A DNA stretch of 64,000 bases, taken from the NCBI GenBank assembly GCA_019308985.1, contig JAFDHB010000002.1, forward strand, positions 1-64,000, given 5' to 3'. This DNA is from Deltaproteobacteria bacterium (lineage in GTDB: Bacteria > Desulfobacterota > DSM-4660 > Desulfatiglandales > HGW-15). Shown here piece after piece: positions 55,410 to 64,000 of this stretch; within the stretch, counting starts at the first letter, position 1; each line of letters opens with the position of its first letter. The notes under the pieces are model-generated. The model worked only from the letters and a program-made list of their open reading frames with translations, was not told the DNA's origin and ran no database searches. The position numbers and the translations under genes are program-made.

Positions 55410-57011
55410 GTGGCAAGACGTCTAGGTTGGCGCGGAGCTATCTCCGCCTTCTTGATCCTTGTTGCGCTTCTCTATCTGACCCCCTCCATCACCAGGGAAC
55501 TCCCTGCCTGGTGGTCCAGGTTTCTGCCCCAGGAAAAGATACACCTCGGGCTGGACCTACAAGGAGGCATGCACCTCGTCCTTGAGGTTGAAGCAGAGAA
55601 GGCCGTGGAAAGCCACCTGGAGAGGGTGGTGGAAGAACTGAGGCATGACCTTCGAAAGGAAAAGATAAGATACCTGGAACTCAAGCGTAGCGGATACAAG
55701 GGTGTTGATCTGACCATAATGCGGGAGGAGGACGCGAAACGGGTTGAAGACATCGTGAGATCCAACTACCCGGATTTTACCATCAATCAAGTTGCCGGAG
55801 ATGAAAGGGGCCAGGCCTTGAGACTGGTGCTGACTCCCAAGGCGAGGGACAACATCATGAGGATGGCCACGGACCAGGCCCTGGAGACCATAAGAAACAG
55901 GGTAGACCAGTTCGGGGTAAGCGAACCGGATATCAGACCCCAGGAAAAATACCGGATACTCGTACAGTTGCCGGGGATCAAGGACCCTGACAGGGCCTTG
56001 AAGTTGATCGGCAAAACAGCCCGGCTGGAATTCAAGCTGGTGGATGAAGAAAACAGTCTTCAAGAAGCCCTCAAGGGAAACATCCCTCCGGGCAGGGAAA
56101 TCCTTTACGAAGAATCTATCGATCCCAAGACAGGGCGGAAGGTTAGGATCCCCTATCTAGTGAAGAAGAGGACGTTGATTACCGGTGAATACCTGACAGA
56201 CGCCCGGGTCCAGATAGACACCCAGTACAATGAGCCCTATGTGTCCCTGTCCTTCAATGCCAGGGGCGCGAGGCTGTTTGAGAGGATTACCGGAGAGAAT
56301 ATCGGGAAGAAACTGGCCATAGTCCTGGACAACCACGTATATTCGGCCCCCGTGATTCGCGATAGAATCTCCGGGGGGAGGGCCCAGATAACAGGCATTC
56401 CCACCCTGGAGGAGGCAAAAGATCTCGCCATCGTCCTCAGGGCGGGTGCCCTGCCCGCTCCGGTCAAGATATTGGAGGAGAGGACGGTCGGTCCTTCCCT
56501 GGGCAAGGACTCCATCGAGAAGGGCTTCAAGTCCATGATAATCGGTGGAATAGTTGTTGTCTTTTTCATGGTCGTCTATTATGGGTTCTCTGGCGTCATT
56601 GCAGATATGGCCCTTCTCCTCAATATCCTCTTCATAATGTCCGGTTTGGCATTTTTCGGGGCGACCCTCACCCTGCCTGGGATCGCAGGCATTATTCTCA
56701 CCATAGGCATGAGTGTGGATGCCAACGTCCTCATATTTGAAAGGATCCGGGAAGAACTCAGACTGGGCAAACCTCCCCGCGCAGCAATAGAGGGGGGTTA
56801 TGGCAAAGCCTTCGTTACCATCCTGGATGCGAATGTGACAACTTTCATAGCCGCCCTGGTCCTTTTTCAGTTCGGTACCGGGCCCATTAGGGGCTTTGCA
56901 GTGACTCTAAGCATAGGGATAACTGCAAGCTTTATCACTGCGGTGTTTATGACCAGGATCGTCTTCGACTATCTTTACATAAACAGGAGATGGAAAAAGG
57001 TCAGCATATGA
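55410..57011 (+). CDS. secD: Protein-export membrane protein SecD
   Basis: 533 residues: an N-terminal helix, the large P1 periplasmic domain (GLDLQGGMHLVLEV), then five helices with TIGMSVDANVLIFERIREE and GTGPIRGFAVTLSIGI. Uses the proton gradient to aid late export steps. GTTAGGAG lies just before its GTG start. Confidence 0.96.
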   Translation: MARRLGWRGAISAFLILVALLYLTPSITRELPAWWSRFLPQEKIHLGLDLQGGMHLVLEVEAEKAVESHLERVVEELRHDLRKEKIRYLELKRSGYKGVDLTIMREEDAKRVEDIVRSNYPDFTINQVAGDERGQALRLVLTPKARDNIMRMATDQALETIRNRVDQFGVSEPDIRPQEKYRILVQLPGIKDPDRALKLIGKTARLEFKLVDEENSLQEALKGNIPPGREILYEESIDPKTGRKVRIPYLVKKRTLITGEYLTDARVQIDTQYNEPYVSLSFNARGARLFERITGENIGKKLAIVLDNHVYSAPVIRDRISGGRAQITGIPTLEEAKDLAIVLRAGALPAPVKILEERTVGPSLGKDSIEKGFKSMIIGGIVVVFFMVVYYGFSGVIADMALLLNILFIMSGLAFFGATLTLPGIAGIILTIGMSVDANVLIFERIREELRLGKPPRAAIEGGYGKAFVTILDANVTTFIAALVLFQFGTGPIRGFAVTLSIGITASFITAVFMTRIVFDYLYINRRWKKVSI

Positions 57012-57039
57012 GGATGGTGTATGGAAGGGGAGATAGATA

Positions 57040-58107
57040 ATGCAATTCATTAAACCGGGTATAAACATCAATTTTCTCGGGAGGAGGAAGATTGCCTTCG
57101 CCCTTTCCCTCTCTATGATTATTGTCACCTTTTTGCTCCTTATCTGGCGTGGCGGACCAAACTACGGGGTGGATTTCTCAGGTGGAGTCGTAGTCCAGGT
57201 CAAGCTGGATTCCCGCCAAAGCCCGGACACCATCAGAGAGGCGTTAAGGCCCGTCGACCTCCAGGACAGCATCATACAGGAATTCGGGGGTGAGGCCGAA
57301 GACGAATACCTGATCCGTGTCAGGAGGACGGACCTCCAGCTTTCCGGATTGAGGGAAAAAGTCAGGCAGGCCCTTGAAGATGCCTTCGGCAAGGGTTTTG
57401 AGATAAGGCGTGTCGAGATGGTAGGGCCGAAGGTGGGCGAAGACCTTCGTCAAAAGGCATTGTTCGCGATCTTCTATGCCATACTTTTCATTGCCATTTA
57501 TATCTCAGGGCGCTTTGAGTTGAAATGGTTGATGAGCATAGTCATGGCCCTCTCACTCGCCTTCGTCGTCTACATTGCTTCGGGGATGGGTATCAGCATT
57601 ACGTGGCTCATCTTGATCGCCCTTGCCGTCACCCTGGGGCTATGTTGGTTGTTGAATCTGCGGTATGCTATGGGGGCCATACTCGCCCTGATTCACGATG
57701 TCATAATCACGGTTGGGGCATTCACCATTACCGACCGCGAGATCTCCCTGGCCATCATTGCTGCTTTCTTGACCATTGTGGGGTACTCCCTGAACGATAC
57801 GATAGTCGTCTTTGACAGGATCAGGGAAAACCTGGGCCGTTTTCGTAGGCGCAGTTTCGAGGAAATCATGAATGCCAGCATCAACGAGACCATGAGCAGG
57901 ACCCTGCTAACGTCCGTGACCACCCTCGTCGTTGTAGTATCTCTCTTTGTGCTCGGCGGGGGCGTGATCCATGACTTTGCCTTTGCACTGTTGGTCGGAA
58001 TTATTGTGGGAACTTACTCATCCATCTTCATCGCCTCTCCCATATTGCTTATCTGGGAAGGCAAGACAACCAGTAGGGGTAATTTGAGGGGAGGTTCCCG
58101 GCGATAG
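57040..58107 (+). CDS. secF: Protein-export membrane protein SecF
   Basis: 355 residues with the signatures GGPNYGVDFSGGVVVQVK and GYSLNDTIVVFDRIREN, six membrane helices. Forms SecDF with the preceding gene, 28 bases away. Confidence 0.96.
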   Translation: MQFIKPGININFLGRRKIAFALSLSMIIVTFLLLIWRGGPNYGVDFSGGVVVQVKLDSRQSPDTIREALRPVDLQDSIIQEFGGEAEDEYLIRVRRTDLQLSGLREKVRQALEDAFGKGFEIRRVEMVGPKVGEDLRQKALFAIFYAILFIAIYISGRFELKWLMSIVMALSLAFVVYIASGMGISITWLILIALAVTLGLCWLLNLRYAMGAILALIHDVIITVGAFTITDREISLAIIAAFLTIVGYSLNDTIVVFDRIRENLGRFRRRSFEEIMNASINETMSRTLLTSVTTLVVVVSLFVLGGGVIHDFAFALLVGIIVGTYSSIFIASPILLIWEGKTTSRGNLRGGSRR

Positions 58108-58117
58108 GGGATTGTCC

Positions 58118-60049
58118 TTGGTTGAGGAAAAGGTAAGAAAGCGCAGATCCAAGAGCAATAGGGCCGCTTGGATTGCGGGAATACTCTTTGTTATAGCCTT
58201 GGGTGTTGCCTGGTGGTTTTGGAACTGCATCTATGATGTTTCCCCCACCCTTGACTATGTGCTTATCGAAAAGAATAAGCAGCAACTTAAGCTCCTGAGC
58301 GGCGAAACACTCCATGTCTATCCCCATGAACCCGTGAAAATCCTTAAGATAGCCACCAATATATGCTTCAACAGGGGCATCCGACTTTCGGCTGTTGGTT
58401 TTGATGTCAATGCACTCCTCTACGAAAGCATCTCTTTTGCCACCCTCTTGCCCCAAAGAGACATATTCAAGCAGTACAAGTTCAGAGTGACTGTGATGCA
58501 TTACGACAGGGCAATAGGCTACATAGACATCATACTTGAGCCACGGGTAGAAGACTGGTTGGATAAGGCCAACAAGATCATCGATGACACCAGGAGGCTT
58601 AAACTCCTTGAAAAGGCGCTGAGGCTGGCCCCTAACGACAGGAGGATCAAGGATCGACTTGTCAGCGAGTATATTGCTCAAAGGAAATGGAAAAAGGCTG
58701 CATCTCTGCTGGAAGAAATATTCAGTGAAGAGCCCGACCAGCAGATCCTGTACAGCCTCCTTGAGATCTACGAATCCATGCCCGATAGGAATGGCGTTGT
58801 CTTCACCTTGAGGCGGATCCTTGAAATCAACCCCGATGATCTCGAAATGCGGCTCAAGCTTGCCTCGGTCCTGGAGAGTTCCGGGAATATCACGAGAGCA
58901 ATCCGGGAATATGAGGAACTCGCCAAGAGGATGGCGAAGGAGGACCGTCTTCCCATATACAAGACCTTGGGTTATCTCTACACGGAGAAGGGGGAGATCG
59001 CAAAGGCGATCGAGAACTACCTCAAGGCCCTGGAGATGGATAAGAAGGATCCAAATCTCTACTACAACCTCTCCTACCTTTACGAAAAGGCAGGCAGGGG
59101 GGAGAGGGCTGATTTTTTCCTGGCAAAGGCAGTGAGAATCAGGCCGGACGATGTGGACGGCATGCTGAAACTGGCTGGCAGGCTTATACGGAAGGGCCGC
59201 TACAGGGAGGCCAAGAAGTACCTTTCCCGGGTTCTCAAAAAGAGACCTGATTCCGTCGAGGCACTCCTGTTGAAACTCAAGATCGCTGAAAGGCAGAAGG
59301 ACAAGAAGACCCAAAAACAGGTGTACAGAAAGATCCTTGCCCTCGATCCCAAGAATGAGACGGTGATCTATAACCTCGGCGTCCTGGAATACGAAACAGG
59401 GAATTTGGAGGGCAGCCGTAAGTATTTGGAAAGGTTTGCAAGAATCCATCCCGATGATTATGAGGTCCATACTTTCCTGTTCGACATATACAATAGACTG
59501 GGAAAGCAAGACCTCGCCTACAAAGAAGTGCGTCGGCTGATCAGATTGCGGCCGAAAGAGATCGCACCCTATGGGTTTGTATTCGAGTACCTGAGTTCGC
59601 GGAACGACCACCGGGAACTGATTGAAGTCATGAAGCGAGGACTCAGGACCAATCCCAACAGCATCGTGCTCATGGAGTATCTTGTCGTGTCCTATCTCAA
59701 GACGGGGGAAGAGGGCCTCGCAATCGAGCAGATGAAGAAAATATTGGCCCTCCGCCCAAGGGACACCGATCTTATGCTAAAGATGGCCAAGCTCCAGGAA
59801 AAGATCGGTAAAATCGAAGATGCCATTGAGACCTATGAAAAAGTCCTCTCTGTCTCCAAGGGCCATGGGGAAGCCAAGTCGGAATACGTAAGGCTGCTCA
59901 GTATTGTAGCCGAAAGGCAGGAAAGCCAGGAGAAATACGTCCAAGCCCTGGAGACTTACAGGAAGATCCTTGAGATATCCCCTGAAGACGAAAAGGCGCA
60001 GGAAGCATACCTTAGATTGAGGTTCAAGGTGCTCCCAGGTGGGAAGTAA
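58118..60049 (+). CDS. Membrane-anchored TPR protein
   Basis: About 643 residues. One N-terminal helix (AAWIAGILFVIALGVAWWFW), a beta-rich segment of about 110 residues, then more than ten TPR units to the end (for example EIAKAIENYLKALEMDKKDP). Probably faces the periplasm and acts as a scaffold. It starts within 11 bases of secF, with TTG codons at 58112 and 58118; AGGGGA is better placed for 58118. Its role with the Sec genes is unknown. Confidence 0.82.
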   Translation: MVEEKVRKRRSKSNRAAWIAGILFVIALGVAWWFWNCIYDVSPTLDYVLIEKNKQQLKLLSGETLHVYPHEPVKILKIATNICFNRGIRLSAVGFDVNALLYESISFATLLPQRDIFKQYKFRVTVMHYDRAIGYIDIILEPRVEDWLDKANKIIDDTRRLKLLEKALRLAPNDRRIKDRLVSEYIAQRKWKKAASLLEEIFSEEPDQQILYSLLEIYESMPDRNGVVFTLRRILEINPDDLEMRLKLASVLESSGNITRAIREYEELAKRMAKEDRLPIYKTLGYLYTEKGEIAKAIENYLKALEMDKKDPNLYYNLSYLYEKAGRGERADFFLAKAVRIRPDDVDGMLKLAGRLIRKGRYREAKKYLSRVLKKRPDSVEALLLKLKIAERQKDKKTQKQVYRKILALDPKNETVIYNLGVLEYETGNLEGSRKYLERFARIHPDDYEVHTFLFDIYNRLGKQDLAYKEVRRLIRLRPKEIAPYGFVFEYLSSRNDHRELIEVMKRGLRTNPNSIVLMEYLVVSYLKTGEEGLAIEQMKKILALRPRDTDLMLKMAKLQEKIGKIEDAIETYEKVLSVSKGHGEAKSEYVRLLSIVAERQESQEKYVQALETYRKILEISPEDEKAQEAYLRLRFKVLPGGK

Positions 60050-60132
60050 CCGAGAAGTAACACTTTAGCTCTAGGAAAGATGGTAGAACTACAGGGGCTC
60101 GGGGATCTCTTGGAAGAGGTGAACTTGTTTCA

Positions 60133-60321
60133 GTGGCGCCCTATTCGCATAGCATAAGGGTTTGGCGGTCGGATAGCCATATCCATTATCTGCCGGAAGG
60201 AAATCCAGGCATAACGATGAGGGAACCGACCGCCTGGCTGGCAGACAATGGAGCATTACTCCTCATGCCTTTCACCTCTGGAAAGAGATTGCTGAGGCCC
60301 CAAATCCTGGAAAAGGGCTAG
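60133..60321 (+). CDS. Small ORF of unknown function directly before mutT
   Basis: 62 codons from a GTG, ending one base before the mutT ATG, which suggests translational coupling. No recognised domain. The frame is open further upstream without a better start, and a 25-codon frame from an ATG at 60080 overlaps it. It could be a coupling leader or chance. Confidence 0.3.
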   Translation: MAPYSHSIRVWRSDSHIHYLPEGNPGITMREPTAWLADNGALLLMPFTSGKRLLRPQILEKG

Positions 60322-60322
60322 A

Positions 60323-60733
60323 ATGTTACACCGAGAAAAACCTCACTACAACGTTACAGCGGTAATTATCTGGCGAGAGGGACGGGTCCTGGTAACACGC
60401 CGACCCCAAGGAACTCATCTCGAGGGTCTCTGGGAATTCCCTGGAGGCAAACAGGAAGAGGGTGAAACCCTGTCTGCTTGCTTGGAAAGGGAGATCAGGG
60501 AAGAGTTGGGGATCAGAATAGAGGCAGCGAATAACCTCTTCTCAATAAGCCACGACTACGATTCCAAGAGTATTACCCTTCACGTGTTCGAATGCAAACG
60601 CTTCACGGGCGAACCGAGGCCACTGGAGGGCCAAGAGATCAGATGGACTCACCCGGGGAAAGAGCTTTCAAGCCTCGGCTTTCCCCCCCCCGACAAGGCG
60701 ATCATAGATTACCTGATCCAATCCTTTACCTGA
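60323..60733 (+). CDS. MutT-type Nudix hydrolase
   Basis: 136 residues with the Nudix box GGKQEEGETLSACLEREI followed by REELGI. MutT proteins hydrolyse oxidised nucleoside triphosphates such as 8-oxo-dGTP; the VTRRPQGTHLEGLWEFPG segment is typical of MutT itself. Its last 8 bases overlap the convergent acyl-CoA dehydrogenase gene. Confidence 0.93.
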   Translation: MLHREKPHYNVTAVIIWREGRVLVTRRPQGTHLEGLWEFPGGKQEEGETLSACLEREIREELGIRIEAANNLFSISHDYDSKSITLHVFECKRFTGEPRPLEGQEIRWTHPGKELSSLGFPPPDKAIIDYLIQSFT

Positions 60734-61868
60734 GGAGGGCCCTGGCCACTATGATCTTTTCTATCTCCTTGGTACCCTCGTAGATCTCGAGGATCTTGGC
60801 ATCCCGGTACATTCTCTGCACCTTGTACTCGTCCATGTAACCGTACCCACCGTGCATCTGGACCGCTTCGTCGGCGCACTTCACCGCAATCTGCCCGGAG
60901 AACCACTTTGCCATTGCCGTTAGGGCATGATCCGCTTTGCCCTGGTCAGTCAGCCATGCAGCCTCATAATAGAGATTCCTTGCGGCCCGAATCATGGTTG
61001 CCATTTCAGCAATCTTGAACTGGTTGGCCTGGAAGGATGCCAGAGGGGCTCCGAACTGCTCCCTCTTCTTTATGTGCGCTATGCTTTCTTCCAGGGCGGA
61101 GCGGCCCAGTCCCACCGCCATGGCACAGATATGTAGCCGGGTTTGGTTGAAAAAGGCCATCAGCTCCTTAAAGCCCTCGCCCTCTTCGCCTATCAAGTTT
61201 GATGCAGGGATCGTCACATCCGAAAAGGAAATCTCCGCCGTGTCATTGGCCCTTATTCCCAACTTGCCGCGCAGCTTAACGGCCTCAAACCCAGGACGGT
61301 CGGTCTCTACAATGAAGAAGGAGTGTCTCTTGTGCCTGTCGGGGTTCTCGGGATCGGTCAGGCAAAAGACGTTCATGTAGTTTGCAATGGACCCGTTTGT
61401 GATGAATATCTTCGAGCCGTTTATCACGTATTCGTCTCCCTCTTTCACTGCACTGGTTACGGCCCGGGTAACGTCAGAACCGGCATCAGGCTCGGTGATG
61501 GCGGTAGCCATGATAGCCTCGCCACTGACAAGGGGAGGGAGGTATTTCTTCTTTTGCTCCTCGGTGCCAAAGAGTTCCAGGAGCTCCGCTCCAAAAGTCG
61601 TTGTAATAACGGCATTACCCATTCCAGCATCCACGGCCCAGAACTCCTCTGTTATGAGGCAATGATCGAAGAGGCCAAGCCCTGCACCCCCATAGGCCTC
61701 TCCTATGAATACACCGACAAAGCCCAGCTCACAGGCCTTTCTCCAAATGTCCAGGTCAAAGGTCTCATTTCGGTCGAATTCCTGGGCCCTCTCCCGGAAT
61801 TCCCCCAAAGCAAATTCCCGGGCTGCCCTTGCTATATCCTTCTGCTCCTTGGTGAGCGTGAAGTCCAT
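60726..61868 (-). CDS. Acyl-CoA dehydrogenase
   Basis: 380 residues. FAD/substrate motifs ITEPDAGSD and GSKIFITNGS, the C-terminal RMYRDAKILEIYEGTKEI with the likely catalytic glutamate in YEGT, and QMHGGYGYM. Oxidises acyl-CoA to enoyl-CoA and passes electrons to EtfAB, encoded just upstream. Chain-length preference cannot be read from the sequence. Confidence 0.94.
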   Translation of the reverse strand: MDFTLTKEQKDIARAAREFALGEFRERAQEFDRNETFDLDIWRKACELGFVGVFIGEAYGGAGLGLFDHCLITEEFWAVDAGMGNAVITTTFGAELLELFGTEEQKKKYLPPLVSGEAIMATAITEPDAGSDVTRAVTSAVKEGDEYVINGSKIFITNGSIANYMNVFCLTDPENPDRHKRHSFFIVETDRPGFEAVKLRGKLGIRANDTAEISFSDVTIPASNLIGEEGEGFKELMAFFNQTRLHICAMAVGLGRSALEESIAHIKKREQFGAPLASFQANQFKIAEMATMIRAARNLYYEAAWLTDQGKADHALTAMAKWFSGQIAVKCADEAVQMHGGYGYMDEYKVQRMYRDAKILEIYEGTKEIEKIIVARALLR

Positions 61869-61895
61869 ACACTGTCTCCTGTCAATTACTTCGGC

Positions 61896-62864
61896 TCAGC
61901 CGGCCAATTTTTCCTTCAAGGCCTCCACCACCTTGAACAAGTCATCCACCACTCCGTACTGGGCGACCCTGAATATGGGCGCTTTCTTGTCCTTGTTCAC
62001 CGCAATGACGGTGCCCGACCCGCTGATCCCTGCTATGTGTTGAAAGGCACCGCTTATTCCCAGTGCAAGATATACCTTGGGCTTGACCGTTTTCCCCGAG
62101 GTGCCCACCTGGTGGTATTTGGGGAGCCAGCCCTTGTCGACCACGGGCCTTGAGCATGACAGAACGCCTCCGAGCCCTTCTGCGAGTTCCTTGACGACCG
62201 CTACCTTTTCCTCTTCTCCTACACCTCTGCCGATGGAGACCAACAACTCTGCCTGGGAGATATCCACCTCCCCGGCACCTGCCTCCTCAAATGCCAGGAA
62301 CTGTTTCCTTGCCGGAGGCAAAGTTCCGGGGGCATCTTTCTTGAGGATTTCCCCGGAGCGCCTCTCCGCCATATCCTCTGGGAACGCGCCGGCCCTGATG
62401 GTGAAAATGTAACTCTCCGAGTCTCTCATAGCTACCCTCGAGAACAACTTGCCGCTGTAAATCTGTCGAATGGCCTTGGGCCCACCATCCTCGATCAAGA
62501 TATCCACGCAATCCGTGGCAATGGGGATACCCTTCTTTACGGCAAGCGCCGGGGCCAGCTCCATCCCCCAGGGCGTGTGCCCGATGAGGGTCAGATAGGG
62601 ATGGTGTTCGTCCATGAGCTCTGAAAGGACCTCCTTGTAAATGTCTGCGTTGAAATGCTTCAGTTCCTCGCCTCCGACAGAAATAACCTTATCCGCCCTT
62701 TCGGATATCTCTCCTAGTGTGGAATCGTCTTGGGTCCCGATGATTATGGCGATCAAGCCGTGGCCCAGGTCCCTGCCCAACTGGTCGGCCTTCCAGAGCA
62801 TCTGATAGCTTATTTCCCTTATCTCTCCTTCTCTGTGTTCTATAAGTACGAGTATATCTCCCAT
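61896..62864 (-). CDS. etfA: Electron transfer flavoprotein, alpha subunit
   Basis: 322 residues with the C-terminal FAD-binding GKTVKPKVYLALGISGAFQH and SGTVIAVNKDKKAPIF. Starts immediately after the etfB stop. Carries electrons from the dehydrogenase to the membrane quinone pool. No fused ferredoxin domain is present. Confidence 0.95.
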   Translation of the reverse strand: MGDILVLIEHREGEIREISYQMLWKADQLGRDLGHGLIAIIIGTQDDSTLGEISERADKVISVGGEELKHFNADIYKEVLSELMDEHHPYLTLIGHTPWGMELAPALAVKKGIPIATDCVDILIEDGGPKAIRQIYSGKLFSRVAMRDSESYIFTIRAGAFPEDMAERRSGEILKKDAPGTLPPARKQFLAFEEAGAGEVDISQAELLVSIGRGVGEEEKVAVVKELAEGLGGVLSCSRPVVDKGWLPKYHQVGTSGKTVKPKVYLALGISGAFQHIAGISGSGTVIAVNKDKKAPIFRVAQYGVVDDLFKVVEALKEKLAG

Positions 62865-63647
62865 TTATATGTTCACCCCCTTTTCCTTCATGATCCGGAT
62901 GATTTCCTCTGCAACGGTTGAAGGGTCTCCTTCCAGGATCTGTGCACCCTCTGTCTCAGGCGGTGGGAATATCTCTTCCAGGATTGTGCGCGGTACAAGA
63001 TCTTCCTCCTGGATACCAAGTTCTCCCACGGGCACGACATTCAATTCCTTTTTCGCCGCCTTTCTTATGCCCATGATTGAGACATACCTCGGTTCATTGA
63101 TCCCCGTCTGTATGGTAAGGAGGGCCGGCAGTTCAATCTTCGAGATCTCATCTGTGCCCCCTTCCAGCTCGCTCCGCGCCCTGATCTCGTTCCCGTCCGT
63201 CTCCACGCCGATTACGACAGCTCCCTGGACAATGCCCAGGTGTTCTGCCAACATGGATCCCACTGCACCTTCGTTATTGTCATCCGCCTGGACCCCTGTC
63301 AGGATGAGGTCATAGTCCATATCCCTCATCACCTGAGCAAGAATCCTTGATATTACGAAGGCATCATCAAGGGGGACTTCCCCTGGATCAATCCTGAGGG
63401 CCCTGTCGGCCCCCATGGCCAAGCACCTCCTCAGGACTTCCTCGTCATCCTCGGGTCCCACGGTGATTGCAGTCACGCTGCCCCCTGTTCTCTCCTTTAT
63501 CCTGATGGCCTCTTCGACCGCGTAGTTGTCCCACTCGTTGATAACATAAGTCAGCATGTCCCTTCGGATATCCTTCCCGGAAGAGTCAATTTCCAGGTCG
63601 ACCTCCTGGGTGAATGGGACCCTTTTCACGCAAACGATGATGTTCAT
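62865..63647 (-). CDS. etfB: Electron transfer flavoprotein, beta subunit
   Basis: 260 residues with IIVCVKRVPFT, INEWDNYAVEEAIRIKE and the TGVQADDNNEGAVGSMLAE motif. First gene of the etfB-etfA-acyl-CoA dehydrogenase operon, downstream of a FadR-type palindrome. GGAGGT precedes the ATG. Confidence 0.95.
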   Translation of the reverse strand: MNIIVCVKRVPFTQEVDLEIDSSGKDIRRDMLTYVINEWDNYAVEEAIRIKERTGGSVTAITVGPEDDEEVLRRCLAMGADRALRIDPGEVPLDDAFVISRILAQVMRDMDYDLILTGVQADDNNEGAVGSMLAEHLGIVQGAVVIGVETDGNEIRARSELEGGTDEISKIELPALLTIQTGINEPRYVSIMGIRKAAKKELNVVPVGELGIQEEDLVPRTILEEIFPPPETEGAQILEGDPSTVAEEIIRIMKEKGVNI

Positions 63648-63791
63648 ACCTCCAACCTCCTCCTCGTCTTTCTATAGTCCCGCATGGTCCTTGCCGAATC
63701 ATGAAATTCGGACACTCAATCTGCCGGCTTTCCCTTGCCTTTCTTCTCCTGGACTCACAGGGCCTTATTGATAGAAAGTCTCGATCCGCTC

Positions 63792-63811
63792 ATGAATGAG
63801 TCATCATTCAT
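63792..63811. promoter_or_regulatory. FadR(TetR)-type operator before etfB
   Basis: ATGAATGAGTCATCATTCAT: perfect 8-base arms around a 4-base centre. This is the form of the Bacillus FadR (YsiA, TetR family) box TGAATGA-N4-TCATTCA that controls fatty-acid degradation genes, including etfBA. It overlaps the expected transcription start of etfB. The regulator gene is not in the window. Confidence 0.75.
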
Positions 63812-63812
63812 T

Positions 63813-63842
63813 TTCGTAGCACACAAAGAACCTCTAAGTCAA
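63813..63842 (-). promoter_or_regulatory. Promoter of the etf operon
   Basis: TTGACT (63837-63842), 18-base spacer, a weak TACGAA (63813-63818); the palindrome follows at once. About 165 bases before etfB. The region 63843-64000 is AT-rich with no gene; CTAAC-TTTCTG-TTAG near 63891-63905 is a short inverted repeat. Confidence 0.5.
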
Positions 63843-64000
63843 ACCTTTACCGATCTTTCCTGCCCCGAAGGGAAAGAACCTGCTCAAAACTAACTTTCTG
63901 TTAGCATCTAATATTTACAATAACATAGCACCATTTCTCAAAGCATCTGACATTATTTGCTTGCATTTCAAATTCTTTGTTATTATAATTTGTTTTAATT

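Noticed and set aside
58049..59611. A 520-codon minus-strand open frame antisense to the TPR gene
   Set aside because: It lies wholly opposite a gene with clear TPR repeats, has no recognisable domain, and the plus-strand frame fits the sec operon layout.
61323..62153. A 276-codon plus-strand frame antisense to the acyl-CoA dehydrogenase and etfA
   Set aside because: Both minus-strand genes are unmistakable; the antisense frame shows no domain and spans their junction.
1..64000. CRISPR arrays
   Set aside because: No regularly spaced direct repeats were seen; all repeats are isolated palindromic elements.

Overview
The window looks like a chromosomal segment of a Gram-negative, probably anaerobic, Desulfobacterota (former Deltaproteobacteria) bacterium. 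This rests on lipopolysaccharide heptose synthesis (rfaE1), an AsmA-like giant, a TatB/TatC pair, an LpoA-like lipoprotein, the gene orders yicC-remA-gmk and rpsF-rpsR-DUF2232-rplI-dnaB, DUF4416 and DUF169 proteins, an etfB-etfA-acyl-CoA dehydrogenase operon, and several families of intergenic palindromic repeats. The genus cannot be named from sequence alone.

Layout. 0.3-9.2 kb (minus): an HD-GYP/HEAT-repeat pair, then a tight seven-gene run rfaE1-ugd-DUF4416-yicC-remA-gmk-rlmB. 9.7-12.5 kb (plus): trkA-trkH potassium uptake. 12.8-24.5 kb: a looser accessory stretch with a TraB-family membrane protein, a cold-shock protein, a zinc alcohol dehydrogenase, a phasin-like protein, an AarF/UbiB kinase, a DUF169 protein, bacterioferritin and a 1227-residue AsmA-like protein. 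25.3-29.3 kb: a two-gene SNF2-helicase unit between repeats and a tRNA-Leu gene, next to a decayed REP-associated (RAYT-type) transposase. 29.6-32.7 kb (plus): ribF, a flippase-like membrane protein and ApbE. 32.7-38.0 kb (minus): rpsF-rpsR-DUF2232-rplI-dnaB-hflX. 38.2-42.4 kb: suhB, an RNase Z-like hydrolase, a small unknown gene, purC and an atypical receiver protein. 42.8-47.4 kb (plus): grpE-dnaK-LpoA-like lipoprotein. 47.5-52.1 kb (minus): alr-argS-SPOR-tatB-tatC. 52.5-60.7 kb (plus): queA-tgt-yajC-secD-secF-TPR-small ORF-mutT. 60.7-63.6 kb (minus): etfB-etfA-acyl-CoA dehydrogenase, preceded by a perfect FadR-type palindrome.

Most genes are housekeeping and sit in tight, overlapping operons; several starts appear to be TTG or GTG. 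The unusual content is between operons: at least four repeat families (A: about 150 bp, ends GATGGCTTCGTAAAAAGTC; B: two inverted 187-bp copies; C: two inverted copies of about 210 bp, 43 kb apart; D: GGAATAATGG-type arms), plus the RAYT relic with perfect 26-bp inverted ends.

The best candidate for an undescribed system is the translationally coupled pair at 25.4-28.8 kb: a TPR-linked SNF2/RapA-like ATPase followed by a protein whose last 31 residues follow the eight-ligand spacing of a RING finger almost exactly. It is preceded by a promoter carrying a perfect palindrome and a 24-bp inverted repeat. Function is not known; no database search was possible here.
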